A stretch of 64,000 nucleotides of DNA from Eoetvoesia sp035555955 (GTDB taxonomy: Bacteria; Pseudomonadota; Gammaproteobacteria; Burkholderiales; Burkholderiaceae_B). Every line of letters begins with the position of its first letter. The stretch's first letter is position 1. The notes below the pieces were generated by a model. That model did not search any database. It saw only the letters and a list, made by a program, of their open reading frames with translations, and was not told the origin of the DNA. Shown in pieces: positions 8,528 through 16,886 of this stretch. The stretch covers positions 18,233-82,232 of the forward strand of contig NZ_DATMGA010000007.1 in the NCBI RefSeq assembly GCF_035555955.1. The letters are read 5' to 3'. Position numbers and translations under genes: made by a program.

Positions 8528-9169
8528 TTATCGCCCGGCGGCGCGCGCTTGCTGCAGAGTCCATGGAACCACCTCGGCCGCCAGCCTGTCGGCAGCCGCA
8601 CCGAAGGCGTCCACGACCTGCGGGACTTCTTTGCCTTGCACGGCTTGCGCCACGGCGAAGCGGCGCGTGGCGATGCTGCGGTTGGTCTTGGACTGCACCA
8701 GCGATGCATCGTAGCGAATATGCACGACGGGCGCGCCGTCTTCGTAAACCACCTGAAAAGCCGTCAGATCGCCTATCAGCCTGAAATCGGTATCGAGGCC
8801 TCCCGAGCCGCCGAGGCTGATGGCGTTGAACTGCCCGTCGTCGCGGAATGCACCGGCCAGGCGATTGCGCAGCAGGACGGGCGCCGGATCGGTCCAGCGT
8901 GCGCCGCTGTATGCGCTGATCCGGCTGCCTTGCGGCACGACCAGTATGCGGGTGCTGTCGGTGACCTGGCTGCTATGAGGTGTTGCGATGCGCAGCGATG
9001 CGGACAGCCTGTCTTGTGTGGCGGCTTGCCGGGTCTGCTGCGCGGCGGGGAGCTGGTAAACCGCCAGCGTCTCGGATTTCGGCAGTATCGAGCAGGCCGA
9101 CACCAGGAGCCCTGCTGTCAGGATGGCCATGCGGCGGATGGTTTTTGTGCGCGGGAGCGAGGCGGTCAT
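8528..9169 (-). CDS. ABC-type transport auxiliary lipoprotein (PqiC/YmbA-like)
   Basis: A 213-residue lipoprotein with signal peptide and lipobox LVSAC at about residues 22-26. The mature part has the PqiC/YmbA-type (DUF330) pattern: an early TLAVYQL segment, then SLRIATPHSS and ILVVPQGSRISAYSGARWTDPAP. Such lipoproteins sit in the outer membrane and work with MCE-domain transporters. Its start overlaps the stop of the MCE gene by ATGA, and it is the last gene of this four-gene leftward operon. The upstream in-frame extension overlaps the MCE gene and was discarded. Confidence 0.85.
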   Translation of the reverse strand: MTASLPRTKTIRRMAILTAGLLVSACSILPKSETLAVYQLPAAQQTRQAATQDRLSASLRIATPHSSQVTDSTRILVVPQGSRISAYSGARWTDPAPVLLRNRLAGAFRDDGQFNAISLGGSGGLDTDFRLIGDLTAFQVVYEDGAPVVHIRYDASLVQSKTNRSIATRRFAVAQAVQGKEVPQVVDAFGAAADRLAAEVVPWTLQQARAAGR

Positions 9170-10098
9170 GGTTTGAACTCCTGTAGTTTTTCTCCGCCCA
9201 GCAGATAGCTGGCCGGGTCGTCGTCCAGGCGGCGGGCTACTTTCTCGAGCGCGGACAATGTGGTGCGAAGCTCTCGCAGGGTGGGCCCGAGTTCGTTCAT
9301 GCCTTGCATGCTTCCATTGATGGCTCCTGTATTGCGGCTCAGTATTTCGTCGACACTGGCACTGGCTTTTTCCAGCGAGGCCATGGCCCGCTGCGCGCTG
9401 TCCAGCGTGCGCGCGCCCTGGTTCCTGACCAGGCCGTCGGTGTTGCGCAGCAGCTCGGTGGCCTGGTCCAGGGCGACGGTGGCCTGCTTGCCGGCCTTGG
9501 TCAGCGAGTGCAGGGCGGCCGTCACGTTCTGCTGCTGGCCGCTCATGGAGTTGGCAACGTGCTCGAGCGATTCCAGCATATTGGCCAGGCGCCGCGCGTT
9601 GTCCGGAGACAGGATCGCCTTGGCATTCATGACGAGCTCGGTGATGTTGGCCATCAGGTTGTCGCTGTTGGCAAGCAATTGGGTAAGGGAGGAGGGGGTG
9701 GCGATGATGACGGGATCCCGGCCGGTCAGGGCGGGGCTGTCCGGCGTGCCGCCGCTGAGCTCGATGACGGAGCTGCCCGTAATGCCGGTCATTGCCAGCT
9801 TGGCCTGAGTGTCCTGCTTGATGGGGATGTTGCCCACCACCCGGATATGGGCCCGGACCTTGCGGGGGTCTTGCGGATCGAGCGAAAGATCGGTGATGTC
9901 GCCGACCTTGATGCCGCTGTACTGCACGGCGCTGCCGCGCGACAGGCCCCGTACCGCCTCGTTGAAAATGACCGTGTAGTGCCGCAGTTCGACGTCCTGA
10001 TACGACGACTTGCCCAGCCACAGCGCGAACAGCAGGGCGGCGCATGTGACGATGACGGTGAAAAGACCGATTAACACGTGATGGGCGCGTGGCTCCAT
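9166..10098 (-). CDS. MlaD/MCE family protein
   Basis: A 310-residue membrane-anchored periplasmic protein that carries lipid between the membranes. Residues about 8-28 are one transmembrane anchor (HHVLIGLFTVIVTCAALLF). The single MCE domain spans about 40-120 (YTVIFNEAVRGLSRGSAVQY, then GIKVGDITDL). The C-terminal half is a long helical, probably coiled-coil region with ALEKVARRLDDDPASYLLGG near the end. The start at 10098 shares one base with the ATPase stop codon (TAATG on the minus strand), supporting translational coupling. Confidence 0.9.
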   Translation of the reverse strand: MEPRAHHVLIGLFTVIVTCAALLFALWLGKSSYQDVELRHYTVIFNEAVRGLSRGSAVQYSGIKVGDITDLSLDPQDPRKVRAHIRVVGNIPIKQDTQAKLAMTGITGSSVIELSGGTPDSPALTGRDPVIIATPSSLTQLLANSDNLMANITELVMNAKAILSPDNARRLANMLESLEHVANSMSGQQQNVTAALHSLTKAGKQATVALDQATELLRNTDGLVRNQGARTLDSAQRAMASLEKASASVDEILSRNTGAINGSMQGMNELGPTLRELRTTLSALEKVARRLDDDPASYLLGGEKLQEFKP

Positions 10099-10907
10099 TA
10101 TCTGGACTCCTGGGCCTGTTGGCTGGCAAGGCTGGCCGCGCGTCCGCGCGGCCCATGGAAGTAGTCGTGCACCCAGGCATCGTCTACGGCTTCGACGACC
10201 TTGAGCGTGTCGGCCACCAGAACCCGTTTGTTCGAGAGCACGGCCACCCGGTCGCAAATAGTGTAAAGGGTATCGAGATCGTGGGTCACGAGGAAAACCG
10301 TCAGTCCCAGGGCATCCCGCAAGGTCAGTATCAGTTGGTCGAACGCGCCCGCGCCGATGGGGTCCAGGCCGGCGGTGGGCTCGTCCAGGAACAGGATTTC
10401 GGGGTCCAGGGCCAGTGCGCGGGCCAGGGCCGCGCGCTTGATCATGCCCCCCGACAGCGAAGCCGGGTAAAGCTGGCCGGCTTCCACCCGTAGCCCGGCC
10501 ATGGCGATTTTTACGCTTGCCAGCCGCTCGGCTTCGGCACGGTCCAGCCCTGTGTGCTCGATGAGCGCCATGGCGATGTTCTCGGCCACCGTCAGCGACG
10601 AGAACAGCGCGCCTCTTTGGAACAGCACGCCGCAGCGTCTTTCGATTTCAGAACGCTGCTGCGCCGACTGCGTAAGCGCATCCTGGCCGAAGAGGCGCAC
10701 CGTGCCCTGGGCCGGCTTTTGCAGCCCGACGATGGAACGCAGCAGCACCGACTTGCCGGTGCCCGAGCCGCCCACCACGCCCAGGATCTCGCCCCGGCGA
10801 ACGTCCAGATCCAGGTCCTGGTGCACGACATGGCTGCCGAACTGGTTGCGCAGGTTGCGCACTTGGATGATGGCGTCGCCGTCGGACATATGGGGGCTGG
10901 CTACCAT
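10098..10907 (-). CDS. MlaF-type ABC transporter ATP-binding protein
   Basis: A 269-residue ATPase of the MlaF/MKL group. Walker A is GGSGTGKS (about 47), the signature is LSGGMIKRAALARAL (about 150), with the MIKR variant characteristic of MlaF, and Walker B is EILFLDEPTAGLDP. The start at 10907 overlaps the permease stop by 7 bases; a second Met at 10889 (MSDGDAIIQV) is an alternative. It energises lipid transport by the permease and MCE protein encoded on each side. Confidence 0.92.
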   Translation of the reverse strand: MVASPHMSDGDAIIQVRNLRNQFGSHVVHQDLDLDVRRGEILGVVGGSGTGKSVLLRSIVGLQKPAQGTVRLFGQDALTQSAQQRSEIERRCGVLFQRGALFSSLTVAENIAMALIEHTGLDRAEAERLASVKIAMAGLRVEAGQLYPASLSGGMIKRAALARALALDPEILFLDEPTAGLDPIGAGAFDQLILTLRDALGLTVFLVTHDLDTLYTICDRVAVLSNKRVLVADTLKVVEAVDDAWVHDYFHGPRGRAASLASQQAQESR

Positions 10908-12058
10908 TTCATCTCCATGAAGAACAGCGCCGCCAGCGCGTCGAGCAGGATGACGAGGAAAATGGACTGCACCACGGCCGACGTCGTGTGCTCTCCGACG
11001 GACTGCGCGCTGCCCGAAACCTTGAAGCCTTCCATGCAGCCGATGATGGCGATGACGTAGGCGAAAACCGGGGCTTTTACCATGCCGAGCACGAAGTGCC
11101 GCACTTCGATGCCTTCTTTGAATATGGTGAAGAACATGGTGGGCGAGATGCCCAGCGACACGGCGCAGACCAGGGCTCCGCCCAGAATGCCTGCGGCCAT
11201 GCCGATGAAGGTCAGCAGGGGCATCGAGACCAGCAAGGCCAGAATGCGGGGCAGCACCAGCACGTCGATGGGGCTCAGGCCCAGCATGCGGATGGCGTCG
11301 ATTTCCTCGTTGGCCTTCATGGACCCCAGTTGCGCGGTGAACGCGCTGGCGGTCCGTCCCGCCATGAGAATGGCCGTGAGCAATACGGCGAACTCGCGCA
11401 GAAAGGAAAAGGCGACCAGGTTGACGGTATAGATGGTGGCGCCGAAATCGGCCAGCACGGTTGCCCCCAGGAAGGCGATGACGGCCCCCACCATGAAAGT
11501 CAGCAGGGCCACGATGGGAACCGCGTTCAGCCCCGTGTCCTCGATTTGCGCGACTATCGAGGTGACGCGCCAGCGTCCCGGGTGCACAGTGTTGCGGATC
11601 AGCGCCTCGAGCGTCAGGCCCATGAATCCGAGCAGGGCCACGGTTTGCCGCCAGATCTGCTCCGTGCTTTGCCCTATGTGGGCCAGCAGGTCGGAGATCA
11701 TGGAGGTCTTGGCGGGGGGAGGGCTGGCGTCGGCAAGGGCCTTGGCGGCGGCCACTGTTTGCAGCAGGGCGCTGCGCTCGGCGGAAAGCGGCGATTGCGG
11801 GCCTGTTATGGTTCCGGCAAGCTCCTGGCCCAGCAGATCCACCAGGCGCGAGGCGCCGGCCGTGTCCAGGGCGGCAAGGGCCGAGCCGTCGATACGGCTG
11901 GCCGCCAGCGCGGCATTGCCGTTGTCCTGAGCATGGAAGCGCGCAATTTCGCGCCCGATCGCTACGTAGTTTTTCAGCGTCCAGTCGCCGCGCAGAGCCA
12001 GGGTATGCGGCTGGCCGGCGCCATCCCACGAAAAGAAGGTGAAGTCGGCCCGCGTCAT
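10901..12058 (-). CDS. MlaE-type ABC permease with N-terminal STAS-like domain
   Basis: A 385-residue permease, longer than the usual 260 residues of MlaE. Residues about 1-115 resemble a STAS/MlaB domain (TLALRGDWTLKNY, then SRIDGSALAALDTAGASRLVDLL), and the remainder is the MlaE membrane domain with five or six hydrophobic segments, including LTAILMAGRTASAFTAQLG and the loop MKANEEIDAIRMLGLSP. The fusion puts the cytoplasmic MlaB function in the same chain. It is the first gene of the leftward operon and diverges from the LysR gene. No strong ribosome site precedes the ATG at 12058. Confidence 0.9.
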   Translation of the reverse strand: MTRADFTFFSWDGAGQPHTLALRGDWTLKNYVAIGREIARFHAQDNGNAALAASRIDGSALAALDTAGASRLVDLLGQELAGTITGPQSPLSAERSALLQTVAAAKALADASPPPAKTSMISDLLAHIGQSTEQIWRQTVALLGFMGLTLEALIRNTVHPGRWRVTSIVAQIEDTGLNAVPIVALLTFMVGAVIAFLGATVLADFGATIYTVNLVAFSFLREFAVLLTAILMAGRTASAFTAQLGSMKANEEIDAIRMLGLSPIDVLVLPRILALLVSMPLLTFIGMAAGILGGALVCAVSLGISPTMFFTIFKEGIEVRHFVLGMVKAPVFAYVIAIIGCMEGFKVSGSAQSVGEHTTSAVVQSIFLVILLDALAALFFMEMKW

Positions 12059-12214
12059 GCCGCGCCGTGGCGATAAGCGTGCAAATACATTGTGCCGTGG
12101 TGGTCAACTATTTGCGTGTTCATGCAACGTCCTTTTTTGTCGTGGGCAGGCTTTGATGCAGCGATTGGGGTGGTATTGTAGACCAGTGCGCCGCCATTGC
12201 GAAGGACAAGAAAT

Positions 12215-13168
12215 ATGGATCGTCTCCAGGTCATCGAAACGTTTGTGCGCGTTGCCCAGACGCAGAGTTTCGCGGAAGCCGCCAGGCAGCTCCGGATCGC
12301 CCGCTCCGCCGCCACGACCCGCGTCAAGAAACTGGAGGAGTACGTCGGGGCGCCTTTGTTCCATCGGACAACACGAATGGTTCGCCTGACCGAGCTCGGC
12401 CAGGCTTATCTGCTCGAGTGCGTGGATCTGATCACGCGGGCGAATGGCGTCGTGGATCATATGCGCGACGCGCAGGGGCAGTTGTCGGGTGCGTTGCATA
12501 TCCACGCATTGGCCGGCCTGGTGCTGGGGCGCTTTGCCGAGTTCTTGCACGAGTTCAAATCCTGCTACCCGGATATCCGCCTGAACGTTACGGTGAGCGA
12601 TGACATGGTGGATCCTGTAAAAGCGGGGGTGGATTGCGTTCTGCAGATATTTCCGCCAGCGTCCTCGGAACTGATTTCGCGGCGCCTGTATCTGTTGCGG
12701 CGGGTTTTTTGCGCCAGCCCCCGGTACCTCGCGCGGTTCGGCCGGCCCAAGGAGCCTCGCGACCTTCACAAGCATTCCGTGGGGGTGTACTCGGGCTATC
12801 CCAGCCGGGATCGCTGGACTTTCTATCGGCGCGGAGAGCAAACCACGCTCTATCTAACCCCTTCGATGCTGACCAATAGCGTCCATCTTTTGAGGGAGCT
12901 CGCGCTCGAGGACGACGTGATAGTCTGCTTACCCACGCTGGCGGCGTCGAACGAGCTGTTGCGGGGCGACCTGGAGGTTGTGATGCCGGATTACGACCTG
13001 TCTTCATTGTGGCTGCGCGCCGTCTACGCAAGCACGTCCCGCAATGCGTTCAAGCTGCGCCTGTTCGTGGAAATGCTTATTTCGACGTTCAACGACGTGC
13101 CTTCCTGGGATGCCGATCTCATTGCCAAGGGGCTGTTGAACAAGCGCTTTGTGGAGCCCCAGGAATAG
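12215..13168 (+). CDS. LysR family transcriptional regulator
   Basis: A 317-residue LysR regulator. The N-terminal winged HTH (RLQVIETFVRVAQTQSFAEA, then LRIARSAATTRVKKLEEYVG) is followed by the two-lobed effector domain. ATG 12215 is preceded by GAAGGA; an upstream in-frame ATG at 12197 would add only six residues and has no site. It is divergent from the Mla-type operon and precedes the sulfatase region on the same strand. Either neighbour could be its target, and the sulfatase-TRAP unit seems the more natural inducible one. Confidence 0.9.
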   Translation: MDRLQVIETFVRVAQTQSFAEAARQLRIARSAATTRVKKLEEYVGAPLFHRTTRMVRLTELGQAYLLECVDLITRANGVVDHMRDAQGQLSGALHIHALAGLVLGRFAEFLHEFKSCYPDIRLNVTVSDDMVDPVKAGVDCVLQIFPPASSELISRRLYLLRRVFCASPRYLARFGRPKEPRDLHKHSVGVYSGYPSRDRWTFYRRGEQTTLYLTPSMLTNSVHLLRELALEDDVIVCLPTLAASNELLRGDLEVVMPDYDLSSLWLRAVYASTSRNAFKLRLFVEMLISTFNDVPSWDADLIAKGLLNKRFVEPQE

Positions 13169-13290
13169 GGGGTGGCCACGCCCTCAATCAGGTATTTCCC
13201 TGAATATTGTTCATTAACCAAGAATAATGTGATCCGGGATCGACGGCTACCGCTTTCGTCCTTCCGGTCCTAAAGTCAAGGTTTTGCCAA

Positions 13291-13500
13291 CGGATGCCTT
13301 GATTCGGCCCGGGGCGTCAACTCCACCAAGGCGTTTGTGCAAGGGCCGGCCTGCGGTGCATCGCGCATGTCCACCGATACCGGGCGCTATGCAAGCAGCC
13401 ATGGCTCCTTCTGGAATTTCGTGCCGCTGTCGATAGGCGTGAAGACGCTGGGTGATCATGTGCGTCCGCATGGCGTGCGTTGCGCCGTTGCGGGCAGGAA
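13291..13500 (+). pseudogene. Decayed fragment of a sulfatase gene
   Basis: About 200 bp that match the intact sulfatase gene downstream at 13780-13985, covering its active-site region. By hand alignment roughly 90% of bases agree over 190 positions, and many differences fall at third codon positions. The reading frame is still open through this stretch (FVQGPACGASRMST, then HGSFWNFVPLSIGVKTLG), but both ends stop matching abruptly and no start codon belongs to it. It looks like the remnant of a second, diverged copy rather than a fresh duplication. Confidence 0.75.
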
Positions 13501-13664
13501 GCCGTTATCGAATCAAAATCCAGGATGGTTCATCTGGTGAAATTCCTTCAAGTATCGGTTGAGATGATGAGGTCAACTCCGTAATCTAAACATCAGGATC
13601 AGCTCTTTTCGAGCGGGTAAAAACCCCAGACCGGATCGACCCGGCGGAAAAATCAGGAGACAAA
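13501..13664 (+). promoter_or_regulatory. Upstream region of the sulfatase gene
   Basis: No gene is visible here. The stretch lies between the sulfatase fragment and the intact sulfatase start and ends in an AATCAGGAGACAAA ribosome site. The TRAP binding-protein gene has a near-identical leader (AAATCAGGAGACAACC at 15287-15302), which suggests that the two genes were assembled or evolved as one unit. I could not pick out a convincing promoter. Confidence 0.3.
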
Positions 13665-15257
13665 ATGGATGCCGAAACTTCCAGCACCGTGCGCAATGTA
13701 TTGTTCATCATGGCCGACCAACTGCGTTGGGACTATCTTTCGTGCAATGGACATCCGCATCTGGAAACCCCCAATATCGACGCCCTGGCGGCCAGGGGCG
13801 TCAACTTCAGCAAGGCGTTCGTGCAGGGGCCGGTCTGCGGCGCATCGCGCATGTCCACCTATACCGGCCGGTATGTAAGCAGCCACGGCTCCTTCTGGAA
13901 TTTCGTGCCGCTGTCGATAGGCGTGAAGACGCTGGGCGATCACGTGCGCCCGCATGGCGTGCGTTGCGCCGTCGTGGGCAAGACCCATGTCGAGGCCGAT
14001 GTCGAGGGGGCCGCGAGGGTGGGCCTCGATATTTCCGAGGGCCCTGGCCTGCTGGCGATGGAAGGCGGATTCGAGCCCTTTGCCCGCGACGACGGCACCT
14101 GGCCGCCTGGCTTCAAGGTGCAGGGCAATCAATATTGCGATTGGCTGCGCAGCCTGGGCTACGAGAGCGACAACCCATGGCACGACTATGCCAATTCGGC
14201 TCGCGGCGCCAACGGCGAGATACTCAGCGGCTGGCACCTGCGCTGGGCCGAGCATCCGGCCGCCATCCGCGAAGAGCACAGCGAGACACCCTATACGACC
14301 GACCGCGCCATCGACTTCATGCGCGAGGCCGGCGACCAGCCGTGGGTGCTGCATCTTTCCTACATAAAACCGCATTGGCCCTACGTGGCGCCGGCCCCCT
14401 ACAACGATATGTACAACAAGGAGCAGATCGTTCCGCCCGTGCGTTCGGCGGCCGAGCTCCAGGACCAGCATCCGGTTTTGCGGGGGTTCCGCAGCTACCT
14501 GCCAAGCCAGAGCTTCTCGCGCGACGAGGTGCGCGAGAAAGTGGTGCCCGTCTACATGGGCCTGATCAAGCAGCTGGACGACCAGTTGGGCAAGCTGTTT
14601 GCCTATTTGCGCGAAAGCGGGCGAGATCAGGACACGCTCATCGTTTTCACCAGCGACCACGGCGATTATCTGGGCGACCACTGGCTGGGCGAAAAAGAGC
14701 TGTTCCACGATACGGCCGTGCACGTGCCGATGCTGGTGGTCGACCCGCGCGAACAGGCCGACGCCACGCGCGGCACGGTCGTGGACGCCCTGGTGGAGGC
14801 AATCGACCTTGCGCCGACTTTTCTGGACGCCCTGGGCCTGCCCGCGGCGCCGCAATGGCTGGAAGGCAGGTCGCTGATGCCTTGGCTGCACGGCAAGCCG
14901 CCCGGGCAATGGCGGCAATATGTCGTGTCGGAGAACAGCTATGCCTTTCGCGACGATGTGCGCCTGCCCCTGAACAGGCCCGTCGATGGTTGCCAGATGA
15001 CGATGCTGCGCACCGAAGACTGGAAGTACGTTCATTACGAAGGACTCCCCCCGCAACTGTTCGATTTGCGGCAGGATCCGCAGGAGCTCGAAGACCTGGG
15101 AAGGTCGGACGGCCATGCGGCGGTGAGGGAGCAACTGCAGGGCCTGCTTTTCGACTGGTTTCGAAATCGCAAGCGCCTGACCACCATGGCCCCGCAGGAC
15201 ATCGAGGCCTGGAACGCCCGCGAGCTGGAGGTGGGCATCAATATCGGCCTCTGGTGA
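13665..15257 (+). CDS. Sulfatase, Cys-type (alkaline phosphatase superfamily)
   Basis: A 530-residue hydrolase of sulfate (or phosphonate) esters. Asp-Gln of IMADQ (Asp18), FTSDHGDYLGDH (about 326) and HLSYIKPHWPY supply metal and substrate ligands. The catalytic Cys58 lies in VCGASRMST, a C-x-A-x-R form of the sulfatase motif in which Cys is oxidised to formylglycine. There is no signal peptide, so it is cytoplasmic, like choline sulfatase and phosphonate monoester hydrolase. Only 46 bp separate it from the TRAP transporter genes, so a substrate imported by TRAP is likely. No formylglycine-generating enzyme gene is in the window. Confidence 0.9.
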   Translation: MDAETSSTVRNVLFIMADQLRWDYLSCNGHPHLETPNIDALAARGVNFSKAFVQGPVCGASRMSTYTGRYVSSHGSFWNFVPLSIGVKTLGDHVRPHGVRCAVVGKTHVEADVEGAARVGLDISEGPGLLAMEGGFEPFARDDGTWPPGFKVQGNQYCDWLRSLGYESDNPWHDYANSARGANGEILSGWHLRWAEHPAAIREEHSETPYTTDRAIDFMREAGDQPWVLHLSYIKPHWPYVAPAPYNDMYNKEQIVPPVRSAAELQDQHPVLRGFRSYLPSQSFSRDEVREKVVPVYMGLIKQLDDQLGKLFAYLRESGRDQDTLIVFTSDHGDYLGDHWLGEKELFHDTAVHVPMLVVDPREQADATRGTVVDALVEAIDLAPTFLDALGLPAAPQWLEGRSLMPWLHGKPPGQWRQYVVSENSYAFRDDVRLPLNRPVDGCQMTMLRTEDWKYVHYEGLPPQLFDLRQDPQELEDLGRSDGHAAVREQLQGLLFDWFRNRKRLTTMAPQDIEAWNARELEVGINIGLW

Positions 15258-15303
15258 ACCGGCGGCGTTCCGATATTTCTACTATATAAATCAGGAGACA
15301 ACC

Positions 15304-16353
15304 ATGATTCGCACCCTCAAGATATCGCTGGGCATGCTCGGCTTTTCCATTGCCGCGCTTCTGGGCACGGCGCCCGCCCAGGCCACCACCACGCTGCTCA
15401 TCAACACTTTCCTGCCGGCCCCCCACATCATGAACGCCAAAGTCCTTGTGCCCTGGGCCAAGGCCGTGAACGAGGCGACGGAAGGGCGCGTCAAGATACA
15501 GATTCCGCCGGCAAGCGTGGCGGCGCCCGACCAGCTTTGGAACGCCGTGCGCAACGATGTCGTGGATGGCGCGTATTTGTTCAACGGCATCGTCTCCAGC
15601 CAGCTGAAGCTGATGCAGATGCCGCAGCTGCCGTTTCTCGGGACCTCGGCGCAGGCCAATTCGGTGGCCTTATGGCGCACCTACAACAAGTATTTCAAGG
15701 CGGCCGGCGAATACCGGAAAGTGCATCTGCTGGCGCTGGTCGTCTTCCCCACGGGGATCATGTACGGCATGGCGGATCCTATCAATTCCGAGCAGGATCT
15801 CCAGGGCAAGAAGGTCTGGGCGACGCCGGGGGTGCCGGCCAGAATGATGTCCATGGCGAATGCCGGCGTCATCTCGACGCCGGCGGCCAAGATGAGCGAA
15901 GTCGTGGCCGGGGGCTTGGTCAGCGCCTTCGTGGGGATCCCCGACATGGATGCGCAAGGCTTCAAGGTCATGCGCTATGCCAAGTACGCGACCACCGTGC
16001 CCGGCGGGCTTTCCGCACCTTCTTTTTCGCTGATCGTGAATCGCAAGAAATGGGAGTCTCTTTCGCAGCAGGATCGCGACATCATCACCAAACTGTCTGG
16101 CGAGTCGTTTGCCAGGCGGATGTCGGCGTTTGACGATGCCGAGAAGGCGGCCCATGCCGAAGCCGTCAAGAGCGGCGTCGTCTACCATGCCGCCTCGCCC
16201 CAGTTCGTCGCCGAGCTGCGCAAAAGCGCCGACGTGCTCACGAAAGAATGGCTGGCCACCGCGAAGCGCATGAATGTGAACGGCGAAGACGCGCTGGCCT
16301 ACTACAGCAGCCAGTCCGCCGCGGACGGCAAGCCCGCCGGAGACGCTCAATGA
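15304..16353 (+). CDS. TRAP transporter substrate-binding protein (DctP family)
   Basis: A 349-residue periplasmic protein with a signal peptide ending near TAPAQATT (about residue 28). The mature chain has the DctP pattern: TLLINTFLPAPHIMNAKVLV, then VPWAKAVNEATEGRVKIQI, LQGKKVWATPG (about 170) and a Glu/Asp-rich C-terminal helix. It captures an organic anion for the membrane subunits encoded next. Its stop overlaps the small-permease start by ATGA. The conserved Arg that binds carboxylate is not placed with certainty, so the ligand is unknown; a sulfate ester or its acid product fits the neighbouring sulfatase. Confidence 0.9.
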   Translation: MIRTLKISLGMLGFSIAALLGTAPAQATTTLLINTFLPAPHIMNAKVLVPWAKAVNEATEGRVKIQIPPASVAAPDQLWNAVRNDVVDGAYLFNGIVSSQLKLMQMPQLPFLGTSAQANSVALWRTYNKYFKAAGEYRKVHLLALVVFPTGIMYGMADPINSEQDLQGKKVWATPGVPARMMSMANAGVISTPAAKMSEVVAGGLVSAFVGIPDMDAQGFKVMRYAKYATTVPGGLSAPSFSLIVNRKKWESLSQQDRDIITKLSGESFARRMSAFDDAEKAAHAEAVKSGVVYHAASPQFVAELRKSADVLTKEWLATAKRMNVNGEDALAYYSSQSAADGKPAGDAQ

Positions 16354-16886
16354 GCGGCGGCGCCCAGCTTCAGCCCCCGACGGGAACGGCCTTTGTCGAG
16401 ACGGGCCCGCTTGGAGCCTGTGTGGCCGTGCTGCGGGCCATGTGCGCAATCGCCTTGATATTCATCATGGGAGTGACCGTCGTCGATGTGTTCATGAGCC
16501 ATTTCTTCGCTTCGCCGATTACCGGCAGCGCCGAAATGGTCATGTTCGCGATGGCGATTCTCATTTTCTCGGCGTTTCCGCTGGTGACCCTGCGCGAGCA
16601 GCATATTTCGGTCGGCATCCTGCATGGCCGCCTGCATGGCTTCTGGCTGTGGCTGCAGCGCCTGGTCATCCTGGGCGTCAGCCTGCTGGCGTGTTCCGCC
16701 ATGGCCTGGCAGTTGCTGAACGATGGATACCAGCTTAGCGACGAGCAGCAGACGACCATGGTGCTGCAGCTTCCCCTGGGCCCCCTGGATTATTTCATGG
16801 GCGTGCTCAGCGGCGTCAGCGCCCTGGCCCTGGTGCTGCTGCTATTGCGCCATTTCTCCTCCGCGGCCGCGAGGACGACATCATGA
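16350..16886 (+). CDS. TRAP transporter small permease (DctQ family)
   Basis: A 178-residue integral membrane protein with four hydrophobic segments, at about 33-55, 65-85, 105-125 and 145-165. The motif GSAEMVMFAMAILIF and the following TLREQHISVGIL are standard for DctQ. Start and stop overlap its neighbours by ATGA on both sides, so the three TRAP genes are translationally coupled. It bridges the large permease and stabilises the complex. Confidence 0.9.
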   Translation: MSGGAQLQPPTGTAFVETGPLGACVAVLRAMCAIALIFIMGVTVVDVFMSHFFASPITGSAEMVMFAMAILIFSAFPLVTLREQHISVGILHGRLHGFWLWLQRLVILGVSLLACSAMAWQLLNDGYQLSDEQQTTMVLQLPLGPLDYFMGVLSGVSALALVLLLLRHFSSAAARTTS

